Assembly: GCF_902506165.1 (NCBI RefSeq)
Contig: NZ_LR733817.1
Location: 6,045,583 to 6,109,582, forward strand
Reading direction: 5' to 3'
Source: Bosea sp. 29B
Lineage (GTDB): Bacteria; Pseudomonadota; Alphaproteobacteria; Rhizobiales; Beijerinckiaceae
DNA length: 64,000 bases
Positions 1 through 8,248 of the stretch are shown piece by piece. Below the pieces are notes generated by a model that was not told the DNA's origin, did not search any database, and worked only from the letters and a program-made list of their open reading frames with translations. Numbering within the stretch: position 1 is the stretch's first letter; every line of letters starts with the position of its first letter. The position numbers were made by a program, and so were the translations under genes.

Positions 1-1
1 T

Positions 2-589
2 CAGGGCCGCGTCGCCTTCGCCGGCGAGGACATCACCAGGGCAAAGCCGGATGCTCGTGTCCGCGCCGGGCTGGTGCGTACCTTCCAGAAGAGCATGGCC
101 TTCCCGGAGCTCAGCGTCCGTGAGAACCTCGCTTTGGCAGCACGGTCCCGGAGCGGCGAAGGCTATCGCTGGTTCGGCAGTGGCAAGGCCGTCGCGGCGG
201 CGGACGAGGCCGCCGATGAATTGCTGACCCGGGCTCAATTACGCGAGCGGGCGGAACTGCCGGTCGCAGGCTTGTCCTATGGCGAGCAGCGCATCGTCGA
301 CGTGCTGGTCTCCCTGGCGATGCGCCCGCGCGTGCTCCTGCTCGACGAGCCGACCGCCGGCCTCTCGCGGGCGGAAGGCGAGCACCTGATCGAGGTCGTG
401 CGCACGCTTGGCGAGGACCTCTCGACCATCCTGATCGCGCATGATCTCGACATCGTCTTCGGCGTCTGCGACCGCGTCGCCGTGCTCGATCTCGGCCGGT
501 TGATCGCCTGCGATACGCCAGATGCGATCAAGGCGCATGAGGGCGCCCAGGCCGCCTATCTCGGCGCGTCGCTCGGGGAGGCCGCATGA
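2..589 (+). CDS. ABC transporter ATP-binding protein, LivG type (5' truncated by window edge)
   Basis: ATPase subunit of a branched-chain-amino-acid-type (HAAT) ABC importer, acting on the cytoplasmic face of the inner membrane. The frame is open at the left edge, so the N-terminus with the Walker A loop lies outside the window; 195 residues are visible. Seen: the LivG-like GLVRTFQ segment, an ABC signature in the form LSYGEQ, Walker B LLLDEP followed by TAGLS, and the switch histidine in IAHD. It overlaps the next ATPase gene by 4 bases (ATGA), which suggests translational coupling. The permeases and binding protein should lie upstream. The substrate cannot be read from the sequence; the ring-cleavage-like neighbours hint at an aromatic or organic acid (inference). 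Confidence 0.9.
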   Translation, partial: QGRVAFAGEDITRAKPDARVRAGLVRTFQKSMAFPELSVRENLALAARSRSGEGYRWFGSGKAVAAADEAADELLTRAQLRERAELPVAGLSYGEQRIVDVLVSLAMRPRVLLLDEPTAGLSRAEGEHLIEVVRTLGEDLSTILIAHDLDIVFGVCDRVAVLDLGRLIACDTPDAIKAHEGAQAAYLGASLGEAA

Positions 590-1335
590 TGTCCGCGCAG
601 GCACAGCAACAACCCACCGCCGTAACCTATCTCGAGGTCGCTGGGCTCGATGCCGGCTATGACGGCGTGCGCGTCCTGCACGGCGTCGACTTCTCACTGG
701 CGCAGGGCGAGGCTGTGGCCTTGCTCGGCCGCAACGGCGCCGGCAAGAGCACGCTCTGCTCGGCCCTGTTCGGACTGGAACCGCAAATCTCCGGTCGGAT
801 CGCGATCAAGGGCCAGGAGGTCGCCGGCTGGCCGGGGCACCGCATCGCCCGGCTCGGCGTCGCCCTGGTGCCGCAGGGGCGCGGCGTCTACGCCAACCTC
901 ACCGTAGACGAGAACCTGACCATGGCCGCGCTCTGGTCGCGCAAGCAGCCGAACCGGCGCTGGGTCAAGGAGCGCATCTACGAGGACTTCCCGCGCCTCG
1001 CCGAGCGGCGCTCCTTCTCCAGCGGCGCGCTCAGCGGCGGCGAACGGCAATTGCTCGCGATCGCGCGGGCACTGCTGACGCAGGCCGACCTGATCGTGCT
1101 CGACGAGCCGAGCGAGGGCCTCTCGCCTCGCGCCATCGAAGAGGTCATCATCGGCACGGTCGGGCGCCTGCGCGGCGAGGGCTATACCTTGCTGATCGCC
1201 GAGCAGAACCTCGCCATGGCGCTGAAGCTCGCCGAACGGGCGCTGGTCCTCGACCATGGCCGCGTCGTGTTCGACGGGCCATCGGCGATGCTGCTGGCCG
1301 ACAAGGACCTTCAGAAAGAGCATCTCGGGCTATGA
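586..1335 (+). CDS. ABC transporter ATP-binding protein, LivF type
   Basis: Second ATPase of the same LIV-type importer; LivG and LivF homologues normally pair as a heterodimer that powers two permeases. The 249 residues are the usual LivF length. Seen: Walker A GRNGAGKST near residue 49, the LVPQGRGVY Q-loop region typical of LivF, signature LSGGERQ, Walker B LIVLDEPSEGL, and a C-terminal AEQNLAMAL segment. The ATG at 586 overlaps the stop of the upstream ATPase (ATGA), and its own stop overlaps the following VOC gene in the same way, so at least three genes are coupled. Family is certain, substrate is not. Confidence 0.93.
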   Translation: MMSAQAQQQPTAVTYLEVAGLDAGYDGVRVLHGVDFSLAQGEAVALLGRNGAGKSTLCSALFGLEPQISGRIAIKGQEVAGWPGHRIARLGVALVPQGRGVYANLTVDENLTMAALWSRKQPNRRWVKERIYEDFPRLAERRSFSSGALSGGERQLLAIARALLTQADLIVLDEPSEGLSPRAIEEVIIGTVGRLRGEGYTLLIAEQNLAMALKLAERALVLDHGRVVFDGPSAMLLADKDLQKEHLGL

Positions 1336-2189
1336 GCGACGCGATCACCATCGAGCAATTGCGCTATGTCCGGCTCGGCACTGCCGACCTGAAGGGCGCG
1401 GCCGATTTCGCCTCCCGCATCCTCGGCCTGCAACTGGTCGACCGCACCGACAGCGCCGCATATTTCCGCTCGGACTATCGCGACCACACGCTGGTCTATG
1501 TCGACGGGCTCGATGCCGGCCAGGCGATCGGCTTCGAGGTGCGCGATCCCGATGCGCTCGCCCATGCCGAACAAGTGCTGCAGGGCGCCGGTTTCGCCAC
1601 CACGCGCGGTGATGCCGAGGCCTGCGTCGTCCGGAAGGTTCGGCAGTTCATTTCGTTCCGGATGGAAGCCGGCTACGACATCGAGCTCGTGGTCCGGCCG
1701 CTCGAATCCGGCTGGCGCTATCACGGTCCGCGCGATGCCGGCATCACCGGGCTTGAAGCGATCGCCTTGCGCGGCGCGCCGGATGCTTCCGACCAGCAGG
1801 TCTGGACCAAACTCCTCGGCGGCAAGGTCAGCGACTGGGTCGGCGAAGCCGCCTATATCCGCTTCGACGAGGCGCATCACCGCATCGCCGTGCACCCTTC
1901 GCAGGAGAAGGGCATCCTCGCCATCGAGTTCGGCGTCGAGGACGTCGATCTCGTCATGCAGAACGCCTACCATCTGCGGGGTGCGCAGGCGCGCATCATG
2001 GATGGCCCCGGCCGGCGCACCGCCTCGCAGCAGCTTGTCCTCAGCGTCGCCGGTCCCGACGGCGTCAACTTCTCCTATGTCGCCGAGGGCGAGCGCCTCG
2101 CCTCCCCTCGCCGCGCCCGGCAGTTCCCGCGCAAGCGCGAATCCTTCTGCGCCTGGGGGAGCGACACGCAGATTCCCGAATACCAGTGA
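1332..2189 (+). CDS. VOC-family protein lacking metal ligands (paralogue 1)
   Basis: Two-domain vicinal-oxygen-chelate fold protein of 285 residues, related to type I extradiol dioxygenases and glyoxalases. It is a tandem paralogue of the next gene: same length, same opening (YVRLGT.DL.GA..FA), and the same RYHG.RDAGITG linker before domain 2. Aligned by eye with that neighbour, the three positions of the iron triad are replaced: A143 where the neighbour has H140, F200 for H197 and S248 for E245. This copy is therefore probably not a metal-dependent dioxygenase; it may bind ligand or pair with the neighbour (inference). It overlaps the ATPase gene upstream (ATGA). Confidence 0.85.
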   Translation: MSDAITIEQLRYVRLGTADLKGAADFASRILGLQLVDRTDSAAYFRSDYRDHTLVYVDGLDAGQAIGFEVRDPDALAHAEQVLQGAGFATTRGDAEACVVRKVRQFISFRMEAGYDIELVVRPLESGWRYHGPRDAGITGLEAIALRGAPDASDQQVWTKLLGGKVSDWVGEAAYIRFDEAHHRIAVHPSQEKGILAIEFGVEDVDLVMQNAYHLRGAQARIMDGPGRRTASQQLVLSVAGPDGVNFSYVAEGERLASPRRARQFPRKRESFCAWGSDTQIPEYQ

Positions 2190-2229
2190 AGCGTCTTCGC
2201 CGGCCCCGCGCCGGCAGGAGGGAGCGACC

Positions 2230-3087
2230 ATGATCAAGCTAGCCGATGTCTCCTATGTCCGGCTCGGGACCCGCGATCTCGAGGGCGCGACCCATTTCGC
2301 CACCGAATATCTCGGCCTCGACGTTGCCGAGCGCGCCAAGGGCTCGGTCTATTTCAAGTCGGACGAGCGTGAGCACACCCTCTGCTATTTCGAGGGTGAT
2401 CCGGGCGATCAGGTCGTCTGCTTCGAGGTCGAGGAACAATCCCATCTCGACGAGGCCGCGACGCAGCTCGAAAGCCTCGGCCACCCGGTCCGGCGCGGTA
2501 CCGCCTCCGAGGCGGCGCTGCGCAAGGTCCACGACTTCATCGCCTTCCGTGACCCGACCGGCAATCCGATCGAGCTCGCCTGGCGGCCGGCCTATAGCGG
2601 GCGGCGCTACCATGGCGCGCGCGATGCCGGCATCACCGGCTTCAGCCATGTCGGCCTCTGCTCCAGCGACCTCGCCCGCGACGAGGCGTTCTGGACCAAG
2701 GTCACCAATGCCCAGGTCTCGGACCGGATTGGCGACGCGCCGCTGCTGCGCATCGACGAGGTCCACCACACCATCGCGTTGTTTCCCTCGCCCAAGCCCG
2801 GCATCCAGCACATCAACCACCAGGTCGAGACCGGCGACGACATCATGCGCTCGCACCAGTTCCTGAAGGATCGGCAGGTACACATGGTCTTCGGCCCGGG
2901 CCGACACCCGACCTCCTCGGCCAAGTTCCTCTATTTCGAGGGGCCGGAGGGCATGGTCTTCGAATATTCCAGCGGCGTGCGTGAGATCGCCGACGAGCTG
3001 CTCTGGCGCGAGCGCCAGTACATGTTCGAGCCCAAGGGCTTCTGCAAATGGGGCGCCAAGCCCAACATCACCGAATTCAACAAGTGA
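2230..3087 (+). CDS. VOC-family extradiol-dioxygenase-like protein (paralogue 2)
   Basis: Two-domain VOC protein of 285 residues resembling type I extradiol ring-cleavage dioxygenases, which use Fe(II) or Mn(II) held by a His-His-Glu triad to open catechol-type rings. Candidate ligands are all present: H140 in FSHVGL, H197 in INHQV and E245 in FEYSSG. The ATG at 2230 is chosen because a strong AGGAGGGA ribosome site lies just upstream and the start matches the paralogue; the frame runs further upstream only as a shadow of the preceding gene. It lies 40 bases behind paralogue 1 and 10 bases before the aldolase-like gene, so it belongs to the same operon. Substrate unknown. Confidence 0.88.
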   Translation: MIKLADVSYVRLGTRDLEGATHFATEYLGLDVAERAKGSVYFKSDEREHTLCYFEGDPGDQVVCFEVEEQSHLDEAATQLESLGHPVRRGTASEAALRKVHDFIAFRDPTGNPIELAWRPAYSGRRYHGARDAGITGFSHVGLCSSDLARDEAFWTKVTNAQVSDRIGDAPLLRIDEVHHTIALFPSPKPGIQHINHQVETGDDIMRSHQFLKDRQVHMVFGPGRHPTSSAKFLYFEGPEGMVFEYSSGVREIADELLWRERQYMFEPKGFCKWGAKPNITEFNK

Positions 3088-3097
3088 GCGCGCCCAA

Positions 3098-3784
3098 GTG
3101 AGCGCGTCATTGCCGCGGCCCAGCGCCGCTCAGGAGGATCTCGTCCGGCAGGCCGGGCGCGCTCTGGCGCGCCATGGCCTCGTCCATGCCTATGGCCATT
3201 GCAGCATGCGCCTCGACGAGGGCCATTTCCTGGTCTCGCCGGCCAAGCCGCTCGGGTTGGTCGCGGATGATGATGCCTGCAGCGTCGTGCCGATCGACGG
3301 GCCACTGCCGGACGGCGTGCTCGGCGAAGTCCGCATCCATCGCGAGATCTATCGCCGGCGGCCGGAGGTCGGCGGCATCGTGCGCTCGATGCCGCAACGC
3401 GTGATGACGCTCGGCACGGCCCGGATCACGCCGCAGCCACGACACGGATTCGGCAGCTATTTCGCCCCGCAGCCGCCGCTCTGGGACGATCCGCAATTGC
3501 TGCGCAATGACGCGCAAGCCGCCGCCCTCGCCGAGCAGATGGGCGCGGCCCGCGCCATCGTCATGCGTGGCAACGGCGCAGTCACCGCCGGCGAGAGCCT
3601 GGAAGAGGCGGTCGTCCTGACCTGGTATCTGGAAGACGCAGCGCGCATCGAGTTCGAGGCCAGGGCCGCCGGCATCGCCGAAGCCGGTGTCATCCTCGGC
3701 GAGGCGGAAGTCGCGCAGCGCGCGACCTGGTCCGGCGCCATCCTCGACCGGATGTGGGCCTATCTGACGTCGCCGCAGCGCTGA
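3098..3784 (+). CDS. class II aldolase/adducin-family protein without zinc ligands
   Basis: Single-domain protein of 228 residues of the class II aldolase/adducin fold. In classical members (FucA, AraD) a zinc ion is held by three histidines, in HxH and in NHG, and a glutamate acts as catalyst. Here the glutamate is present (E77 in GEVRIH), but the HxH position reads R96-S-M98 and the NHG position reads G-N159-G, so all three zinc ligands appear replaced, as in adducin. Aldolase chemistry is therefore doubtful. The GTG at 3098 is chosen as the first in-frame start after the VOC stop. It is the last gene of the operon and is followed by a hairpin terminator at 3819. Confidence 0.8.
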   Translation: MSASLPRPSAAQEDLVRQAGRALARHGLVHAYGHCSMRLDEGHFLVSPAKPLGLVADDDACSVVPIDGPLPDGVLGEVRIHREIYRRRPEVGGIVRSMPQRVMTLGTARITPQPRHGFGSYFAPQPPLWDDPQLLRNDAQAAALAEQMGAARAIVMRGNGAVTAGESLEEAVVLTWYLEDAARIEFEARAAGIAEAGVILGEAEVAQRATWSGAILDRMWAYLTSPQR

Positions 3785-3818
3785 GCACCGACGGCACCCA
3801 GCCCAATCCCGGAAAGCA

Positions 3819-3846
3819 AAGCCCCGCGCGGGAGGGCGCGGGGCTT
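3819..3846. terminator. GC-rich hairpin terminator after the aldolase-like gene
   Basis: Perfect 11-base-pair inverted repeat (AAGCCCCGCGC at 3819-3829 and its complement at 3836-3846) with a 6-base loop. There is no T-run after it on the plus strand, so it could act as a weak or Rho-assisted terminator. It closes the LIV/VOC operon. Confidence 0.6.
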
Positions 3847-4008
3847 CTGGCCGCCAGCCTTGGATAGCTTGGGGAGCGTGGCGGGCGGCCGGGAGGAATG
3901 GCGGCTCGGGAGAGACCGCCGGTCCGGCGCGAAGGCATGGAACGTGGGGAGCGTTGCCGTCGCGCCGGAAACTTGGGGATCGGGATTTATCTTTCAGGCA
4001 TGTCCTGT

Positions 4009-4038
4009 CTCGGAAAACCGGTTTCCACTTTTCCGGGA
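4009..4038. repeat. palindromic intergenic repeat (GAAAA..CCGG..TTTTC family), copy 1
   Basis: Short inverted repeat with arms CGGAAAA (4011-4017) and TTTTCCG (4029-4035) around CCGGTTTCCAC. The core AAGTGGAAACCGG on the opposite strand recurs at 48493-48504, and a related form lies at 58511-58556. It sits 5 bases beyond the flgH stop codon, so it may also help end the flgFGAH transcript. This type of intergenic palindrome is common in Hyphomicrobiales genomes. Confidence 0.6.
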
Positions 4039-4043
4039 CTGCC

Positions 4044-4808
4044 TCAGAACGGCAGCAGGATATCCATCACCTGCTGGCCGTAGCGCGGCTGCTGCACATC
4101 GGTGATCTGGCCGCGGCCGCCATAGGCGATGCGGGCCTGGGCGATCTTGGCCGAGTCGATCGTATTGTCGGATTCGATGTCTTCAGGCCGGATCACGCCG
4201 GCGACGATCAGCTCGCGCACCTCGAAATTGACTCTGATCTCCTGCTTGCCCTCGATGACGAGGTTGCCATTCGGCAGCGTCTGGGTGACGACGGCAGCGA
4301 CATTGGTGGCGAGCTGTTCGGCCCGGCGCACCGAGCCGGTGCCCTCGCTCGACGAATCCGAGTCGAGCTTCAGCAGGGAGCCCGGCTTGGCGTTCTTCGC
4401 CCATTTGGTCTCGGCACCAAAGGCATTCTCGGCGCCGAAATCCTCGCCGTTCTTGCGGCTGCGTTTGGTGGTGTTGTCGAGCTGGGCCCGATCGGTGACC
4501 TTGACCTTGACGGTGACGAGGTCGCCGACGAGCCGGGCACGCTGGTCCTTGAAGAAGGCGCGCGAGCCGGTGCGCCAAAGCGAGTTCGGCGCGTAGGACG
4601 CATGCTCCACCGCCGGCATCGGCATCTGCACCGGCTTGTAGCCCTGCGCTGCGGTCGGGTCCTCGATCGCCGACAGCGCCGGCGCCTGGCCGACATTGGC
4701 AAGCCGGTCGACGGCGCCGCAGGCGCCCAGCATCAGGCTGAGGCTCAGCGCGGCAGGAAGAGCAAGAGGGCTGGTTGAGGTCATGGCTACGGTCCGCAAC
4801 TTGAGCAA
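4044..4808 (-). CDS. flgH: flagellar L-ring protein FlgH
   Basis: Outer-membrane lipoprotein that forms the L-ring, the bushing through which the flagellar rod crosses the outer membrane. The 254 residues start with a lipoprotein signal ending in LMLGAC (lipidated Cys about residue 30). The mature part has the family pattern: SLWR and a DLVTVKVKVTDRAQLDNTTKRSR stretch in its middle, TLPNGNLVIEGKQE, and a C-terminal RYGQQVMDILLPF. It is the last gene of the minus-strand flgF-flgG-flgA-flgH operon, beginning 6 bases after the flgA stop. An internal ATG at 4784 is an alternative start that would keep the whole signal peptide. Confidence 0.95.
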   Translation of the reverse strand: MLKLRTVAMTSTSPLALPAALSLSLMLGACGAVDRLANVGQAPALSAIEDPTAAQGYKPVQMPMPAVEHASYAPNSLWRTGSRAFFKDQRARLVGDLVTVKVKVTDRAQLDNTTKRSRKNGEDFGAENAFGAETKWAKNAKPGSLLKLDSDSSSEGTGSVRRAEQLATNVAAVVTQTLPNGNLVIEGKQEIRVNFEVRELIVAGVIRPEDIESDNTIDSAKIAQARIAYGGRGQITDVQQPRYGQQVMDILLPF

Positions 4809-4814
4809 TGGGGG

Positions 4815-5855
4815 TCAGCGAGCGGCAGCGATCTGGCCGCCGCCATGCGGGCTGACATTGACGCGCCCGGGACCGGTGACGGTTCCCTGCAGCACGCGCT
4901 TCGACTGGATATTGGTGACCGCGATGCTGTCGCCGACGGCGCCGGCTTCGCTGGCGCGGCCGCGCATGCTGATCGCGATACCGCGCGCCTCGTAGACGAT
5001 GGTGACGATGTCGCCGCGCCCGACGACCTCCTCGCGCTGGACGTCGCCGCTGCGCAGCACCGAACCGGCCATCAGGGTCCGCTTGGCAACCTTGCCGATC
5101 GCCGCCTTCATTTCGCCGAGCACGTCGTTGAACTGCGCATCGCGCGGCCGGCGCTCGACCGTGACGTCGCTGGGCTTGAGGGTCTCGCCGCGGGCGATGG
5201 TGCGCAGCGGCACCACGACCTCGGCGGTCTCCACCAGTTGGCCGGAAACGCGCACCGGCTTCAGCCTGGTCGCCGCGCTGCCCGGCATGGTCAGCCGGCC
5301 GGTGACGCGGCGGGTGCGCGCATCGTAGTTCAGGTCGAGCGCCGCAAGGTCTCCGGTCAGTTCCGGTTCGACCACGACGGAAGGCGCGCCCCCGTCGAGC
5401 TGCAGCGCGAAGGCACGCCCGTCGAAGCCGAAACGCTCGAGCAGAGCCGATTTCACCGCAGCTTCGACATCGAGCCCGGTGATCCGGCGCGCCGCCCGGC
5501 TCACCACCACCTGGGCGACGCCCTGGCTGTCGAGATCCTGGGCATCGCGCAGGATGCCGTGCTTCACCGCCGCATCGACGATACGGGCGACCTGGATGGT
5601 GCCGGTGTCGCCGAGCGCCGGCGCCCGGAAGGCCGGCAACGCCGCATCCTGCGGCGACAGTCCGGCGATCAGGTCGCCGAAGCCGACGATGTCGCGCGAC
5701 AGCGTGAGATCGGCCTTCAGCTTGAGCTTGGCGGCCGCAGCGGGCGCCGCCACGGGTGCACGCTCCTCGGCCGGAGCCGGAGCCTGGGCGAGCGCCATGG
5801 CGGGAAGCGCCGTCAAAGTCGCGAAGATGAAAGCGGAGCGGATCATCTGGCTCAT
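4815..5855 (-). CDS. flgA: flagellar P-ring assembly chaperone FlgA
   Basis: Periplasmic chaperone that helps FlgI assemble into the P-ring. The protein has 346 residues, longer than the enteric form, with a Sec signal peptide (residues 1-23, ending ALA), an Ala/Pro linker, and a C-terminal SAF-type domain. Seen: GETLKPSDVTVERRP, AKRTLMAGSVLRSGDVQ, GDIVTIVYEARGIAISM and the terminal NIQSKRVLQGTVTGPGRV, all typical of FlgA. It lies 6 bases after flgG and 6 before flgH, so it is in the same operon. Its client FlgI is encoded about 45 kb away at 50.9 kb. Confidence 0.95.
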   Translation of the reverse strand: MSQMIRSAFIFATLTALPAMALAQAPAPAEERAPVAAPAAAAKLKLKADLTLSRDIVGFGDLIAGLSPQDAALPAFRAPALGDTGTIQVARIVDAAVKHGILRDAQDLDSQGVAQVVVSRAARRITGLDVEAAVKSALLERFGFDGRAFALQLDGGAPSVVVEPELTGDLAALDLNYDARTRRVTGRLTMPGSAATRLKPVRVSGQLVETAEVVVPLRTIARGETLKPSDVTVERRPRDAQFNDVLGEMKAAIGKVAKRTLMAGSVLRSGDVQREEVVGRGDIVTIVYEARGIAISMRGRASEAGAVGDSIAVTNIQSKRVLQGTVTGPGRVNVSPHGGGQIAAAR

Positions 5856-5861
5856 CCTCCG

Positions 5862-6650
5862 TCAGCGCATGATCTGGGTGGTGGACTGCATCATCTGGTC
5901 GGCAGCCGAGATCACCTTCGAGTTCATCTCGTAGGCACGCTGGGCCGCGATGAGCGAGGAAAGCTCGGTGACCGCCTGGACGTTGCCTTCTTCCAGGTAG
6001 TTCTGCTGCAGCGTGCCGAAGCCTTCCTCGCCGCCGAGTCCGTCGATCGCCGGGCCGGAGCCGGCCGTCTCGACGAACAGGTTGTCGCCGATCGATTCGA
6101 GGCCGACCTTGTTGATGAAACGCGAAAGCTGAATCTGGCCGAGCTGCTGCGGCGCGGTCTGGCCGGGCAGGTTCACCTCGACCGTGCCCTGCGCGTTGAT
6201 CGAGACGCTGGTCGCGTTGTTCGGGACGGTGATGCCCGGCTGGACGAGGTAGCCGTCACGGGTGACCAGCCGGCCCTGGCTGTCGAGATCGAACGAACCG
6301 TCGCGCGAATAGGCGGTGCGCCCGTCCGGCATCTGGATGCGGAAGAAGCCCTCGCCGCGGATGGCGACGTCGTATTCCTTCTCCGTCGGGGACAGGTTGC
6401 CCTGGCTCATCACCCGCCCGGTCGAGGCGGTCTTGACGCCGGAGCCGACGAAGGTGCCGGCCGGAACCTGCGTATTCTGGTCCGAGGTCTGCGTACCGGC
6501 GCGGCGGAAGTGCTCGTAGAGCAGGTCCTGGAAATGGATGCGCTGGCGCTTGTAGCCGGTGGTGCGGACGTTCGCGATGTTGTTGGAGATGACCTGGACG
6601 TTGAGTTCCTGGGCCATCATGCCGGTGGCGGCGGTGTAGAGTGCGCGCAT
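5862..6650 (-). CDS. flgG: flagellar distal rod protein FlgG
   Basis: Forms the distal rod, the drive-shaft segment that spans the periplasm and passes through the P and L rings. It has 262 residues, the standard length. Seen: the N-terminal rod signature LNVQVISNNIANVRTTGYKR, GSGVKTASTGRVMSQGNL, the DVAIRGEGFFRIQMPDG core, and a C-terminal helix AAQRAYEMNSKVISAADQM shared by rod, hook and hook-associated proteins. It is second in the flgF-flgG-flgA-flgH operon, 19 bases after flgF. Confidence 0.97.
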   Translation of the reverse strand: MRALYTAATGMMAQELNVQVISNNIANVRTTGYKRQRIHFQDLLYEHFRRAGTQTSDQNTQVPAGTFVGSGVKTASTGRVMSQGNLSPTEKEYDVAIRGEGFFRIQMPDGRTAYSRDGSFDLDSQGRLVTRDGYLVQPGITVPNNATSVSINAQGTVEVNLPGQTAPQQLGQIQLSRFINKVGLESIGDNLFVETAGSGPAIDGLGGEEGFGTLQQNYLEEGNVQAVTELSSLIAAQRAYEMNSKVISAADQMMQSTTQIMR

Positions 6651-6669
6651 GGATCTGGCTCCTTCCGCG

Positions 6670-7413
6670 TCAGGCTTGCTGATCGGCCAGGCGGGAAATC
6701 GCCTTGGCGCGTAGTTCGTCGGTCTTGCCCATCATCGCCGAGAGCGTCTGGTAGGCGCGCTGGACCTCGACCAGCCGGGTCATCTCGACCACGGCCTTGA
6801 CGTTCGAGCGCTCGATCGCTCCGGTCTCGAGCCGCGCCTGCGGCCCGGCGGGCTGGGCGGCGGCGGTCGAGGAGAACAGGTTGGCGCCGTCGCTGGCCAG
6901 CGCCCGGGGATTGTCGAAGCGCACGATCCTGAGCTTGCCGCGCTGGCCCTGGTCGGAAGAGACCGTGCCGTCGGTGGCGATGCGGGCATTGCTCTCGGTC
7001 GAGCCGAACACGATCGGCCCGCCATCGCCCATGACCGGCTGGCCGGCCTGGGTCACGAGCTGGCCGCGGCCGTTGATCTCGAGCGAGCCGGCACGGGTGT
7101 AGCGCTCGCCCTGCGCCGTCTGGACGACCAGGTAGTTGTCGCCCTGCAGGGCGACGTCGAGCGGGTTGCCCGTGCGCTCGATCATGCCGCCGGACAGGTC
7201 GATCGGCGTGCCCTTGTCGATGACATAGGAGAGCCGCCGATCCATGGTCGGGAAGGTGTCGGCCCGCGCCGTCGGCGAGATATACTCGGCAAAGCGGGCG
7301 GAACGGGCCTTGAAGCCGTTCGTGCCGACATTGGCGACGTTGTTGGCGATGACGTCGAGCTCACGCGCCAGAGCCATCTGGCGCGACAGGCTGACGAGAA
7401 GCGCGTTTTCCAC
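6670..7413 (-). CDS. flgF: flagellar proximal rod protein FlgF
   Basis: Rod component between the FlgB/FlgC proximal rod and FlgG. The GTG at 7413 is chosen because it places ENALLVSLSRQMALARELDV at the N-terminus, as in the family, and has an AGGAG site 5 bases upstream; the frame reaches further upstream without homology. It gives 247 residues. Seen: DVIANNVANVGTNGFKAR, GNPLDVALQGDNYLVVQT, and the C-terminal VEVQRAYQTLSAMM helix. It is the first gene of the minus-strand basal-body operon, divergent from fliL over a 289-base region that holds a CtrA-type site. Confidence 0.94.
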   Translation of the reverse strand: MENALLVSLSRQMALARELDVIANNVANVGTNGFKARSARFAEYISPTARADTFPTMDRRLSYVIDKGTPIDLSGGMIERTGNPLDVALQGDNYLVVQTAQGERYTRAGSLEINGRGQLVTQAGQPVMGDGGPIVFGSTESNARIATDGTVSSDQGQRGKLRIVRFDNPRALASDGANLFSSTAAAQPAGPQARLETGAIERSNVKAVVEMTRLVEVQRAYQTLSAMMGKTDELRAKAISRLADQQA

Positions 7414-7616
7414 GGCTCCTGCTCCCGATCTGTCCCATGGCCGCCCCGACGCTCCCCAGCGCGGTGGCCACGGCAAACAGGTGGCAAGCGACGTGCCAAC
7501 ATGGTTAATCCAAGCAAATAATTGATATCATTGGAGATAGATTGGAAGCCGGCCTTCACCAACACTGGACGGAAACGGCCCGCGCGGCAGAAACGACCCG
7601 GCAAGAATTGCCGTCC

Positions 7617-7631
7617 TTAACGGGCCGTTAA
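7617..7631. promoter_or_regulatory. CtrA-type box TTAA-N7-TTAA upstream of fliL
   Basis: Exact TTAA at 7617-7620 and TTAA at 7628-7631 with 7 bases between, followed by CC, matches the full CtrA consensus. It lies 72 bases before the fliL start in the divergent flgF/fliL region. A single TTAACCAT half-site is also present on the minus strand near 7502-7509. Confidence 0.6.
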
Positions 7632-7702
7632 CCGTAATCGGGCGAAGGTTAACGCCAGAGAGACGGGCCGCGGCGACGCCCGTTCTGGGCGGGCGGGCCG
7701 AG

Positions 7703-8218
7703 ATGGCGAAGAAGTCGAACAAGGACGAGGAAGCCGCCGAGGGCGGCGCCGACCAGGCGCCGAAGTCCGGCAAGAAGAAGCTCGTCATGATCGGTGGCGC
7801 AGTGGCGCTCGTTGCCGTGCTCGGCGGTGGCGGCTGGTTTTTCTTTCTGAAGAAGAACCACGTCGAGGAGGTGAGCGCCGAGCAGGCTGCCGCGGCCGCC
7901 AAGAAGCTGATCACCTTCGTCGAGATGAAGGACATGATGATCGGCATCACCGCCGGCCCGCAGCAGGACCGCCAGCCGATCGTCAAGATCAAGGTCGCGC
8001 TCGAGATCGCCGATCCCAAGACCGCCGACCAGGTCAAGCCGCTGCTGCCGCGCGTCGAGGACGCCTTCCAGGTCTTCATGCGCGAACTGCGCCCCTCCGA
8101 CCTCGACGGCTCGGCCGGCATGTACCGCCTGAAGGAAGAACTGCTGCGCCGGGTCAACGTCACCGTCTACCCGGCCAAGGTCGACGCCGTCCTCTTCAAG
8201 GAATTGCTGCTGCAATAG
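7703..8218 (+). CDS. fliL: flagellar basal-body-associated protein FliL
   Basis: Single-span inner-membrane protein that surrounds the stator and supports torque generation. It has 171 residues: a charged cytoplasmic N-terminus with KSGKKK, one transmembrane helix (about 27-49, a glycine-rich hydrophobic run), then a periplasmic SPFH-like domain ending in the family tail VNVTVYPAKVDAVLFKELLLQ. It is the first gene of the plus-strand operon fliL-fliM-DUF6468-motE, preceded by a CtrA-type box. The start ATG follows GGGCCGAG. Confidence 0.94.
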   Translation: MAKKSNKDEEAAEGGADQAPKSGKKKLVMIGGAVALVAVLGGGGWFFFLKKNHVEEVSAEQAAAAAKKLITFVEMKDMMIGITAGPQQDRQPIVKIKVALEIADPKTADQVKPLLPRVEDAFQVFMRELRPSDLDGSAGMYRLKEELLRRVNVTVYPAKVDAVLFKELLLQ

Positions 8219-8248
8219 CGGCAGCCAGATCGCGCAAAGCAGACCGCC

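Noticed and set aside
3860..4105. Short plus-strand frame between the aldolase-like gene and flgH.
   Set aside because: It runs through a palindromic repeat and the 3' end of flgH, has no ribosome site and no recognisable sequence pattern.
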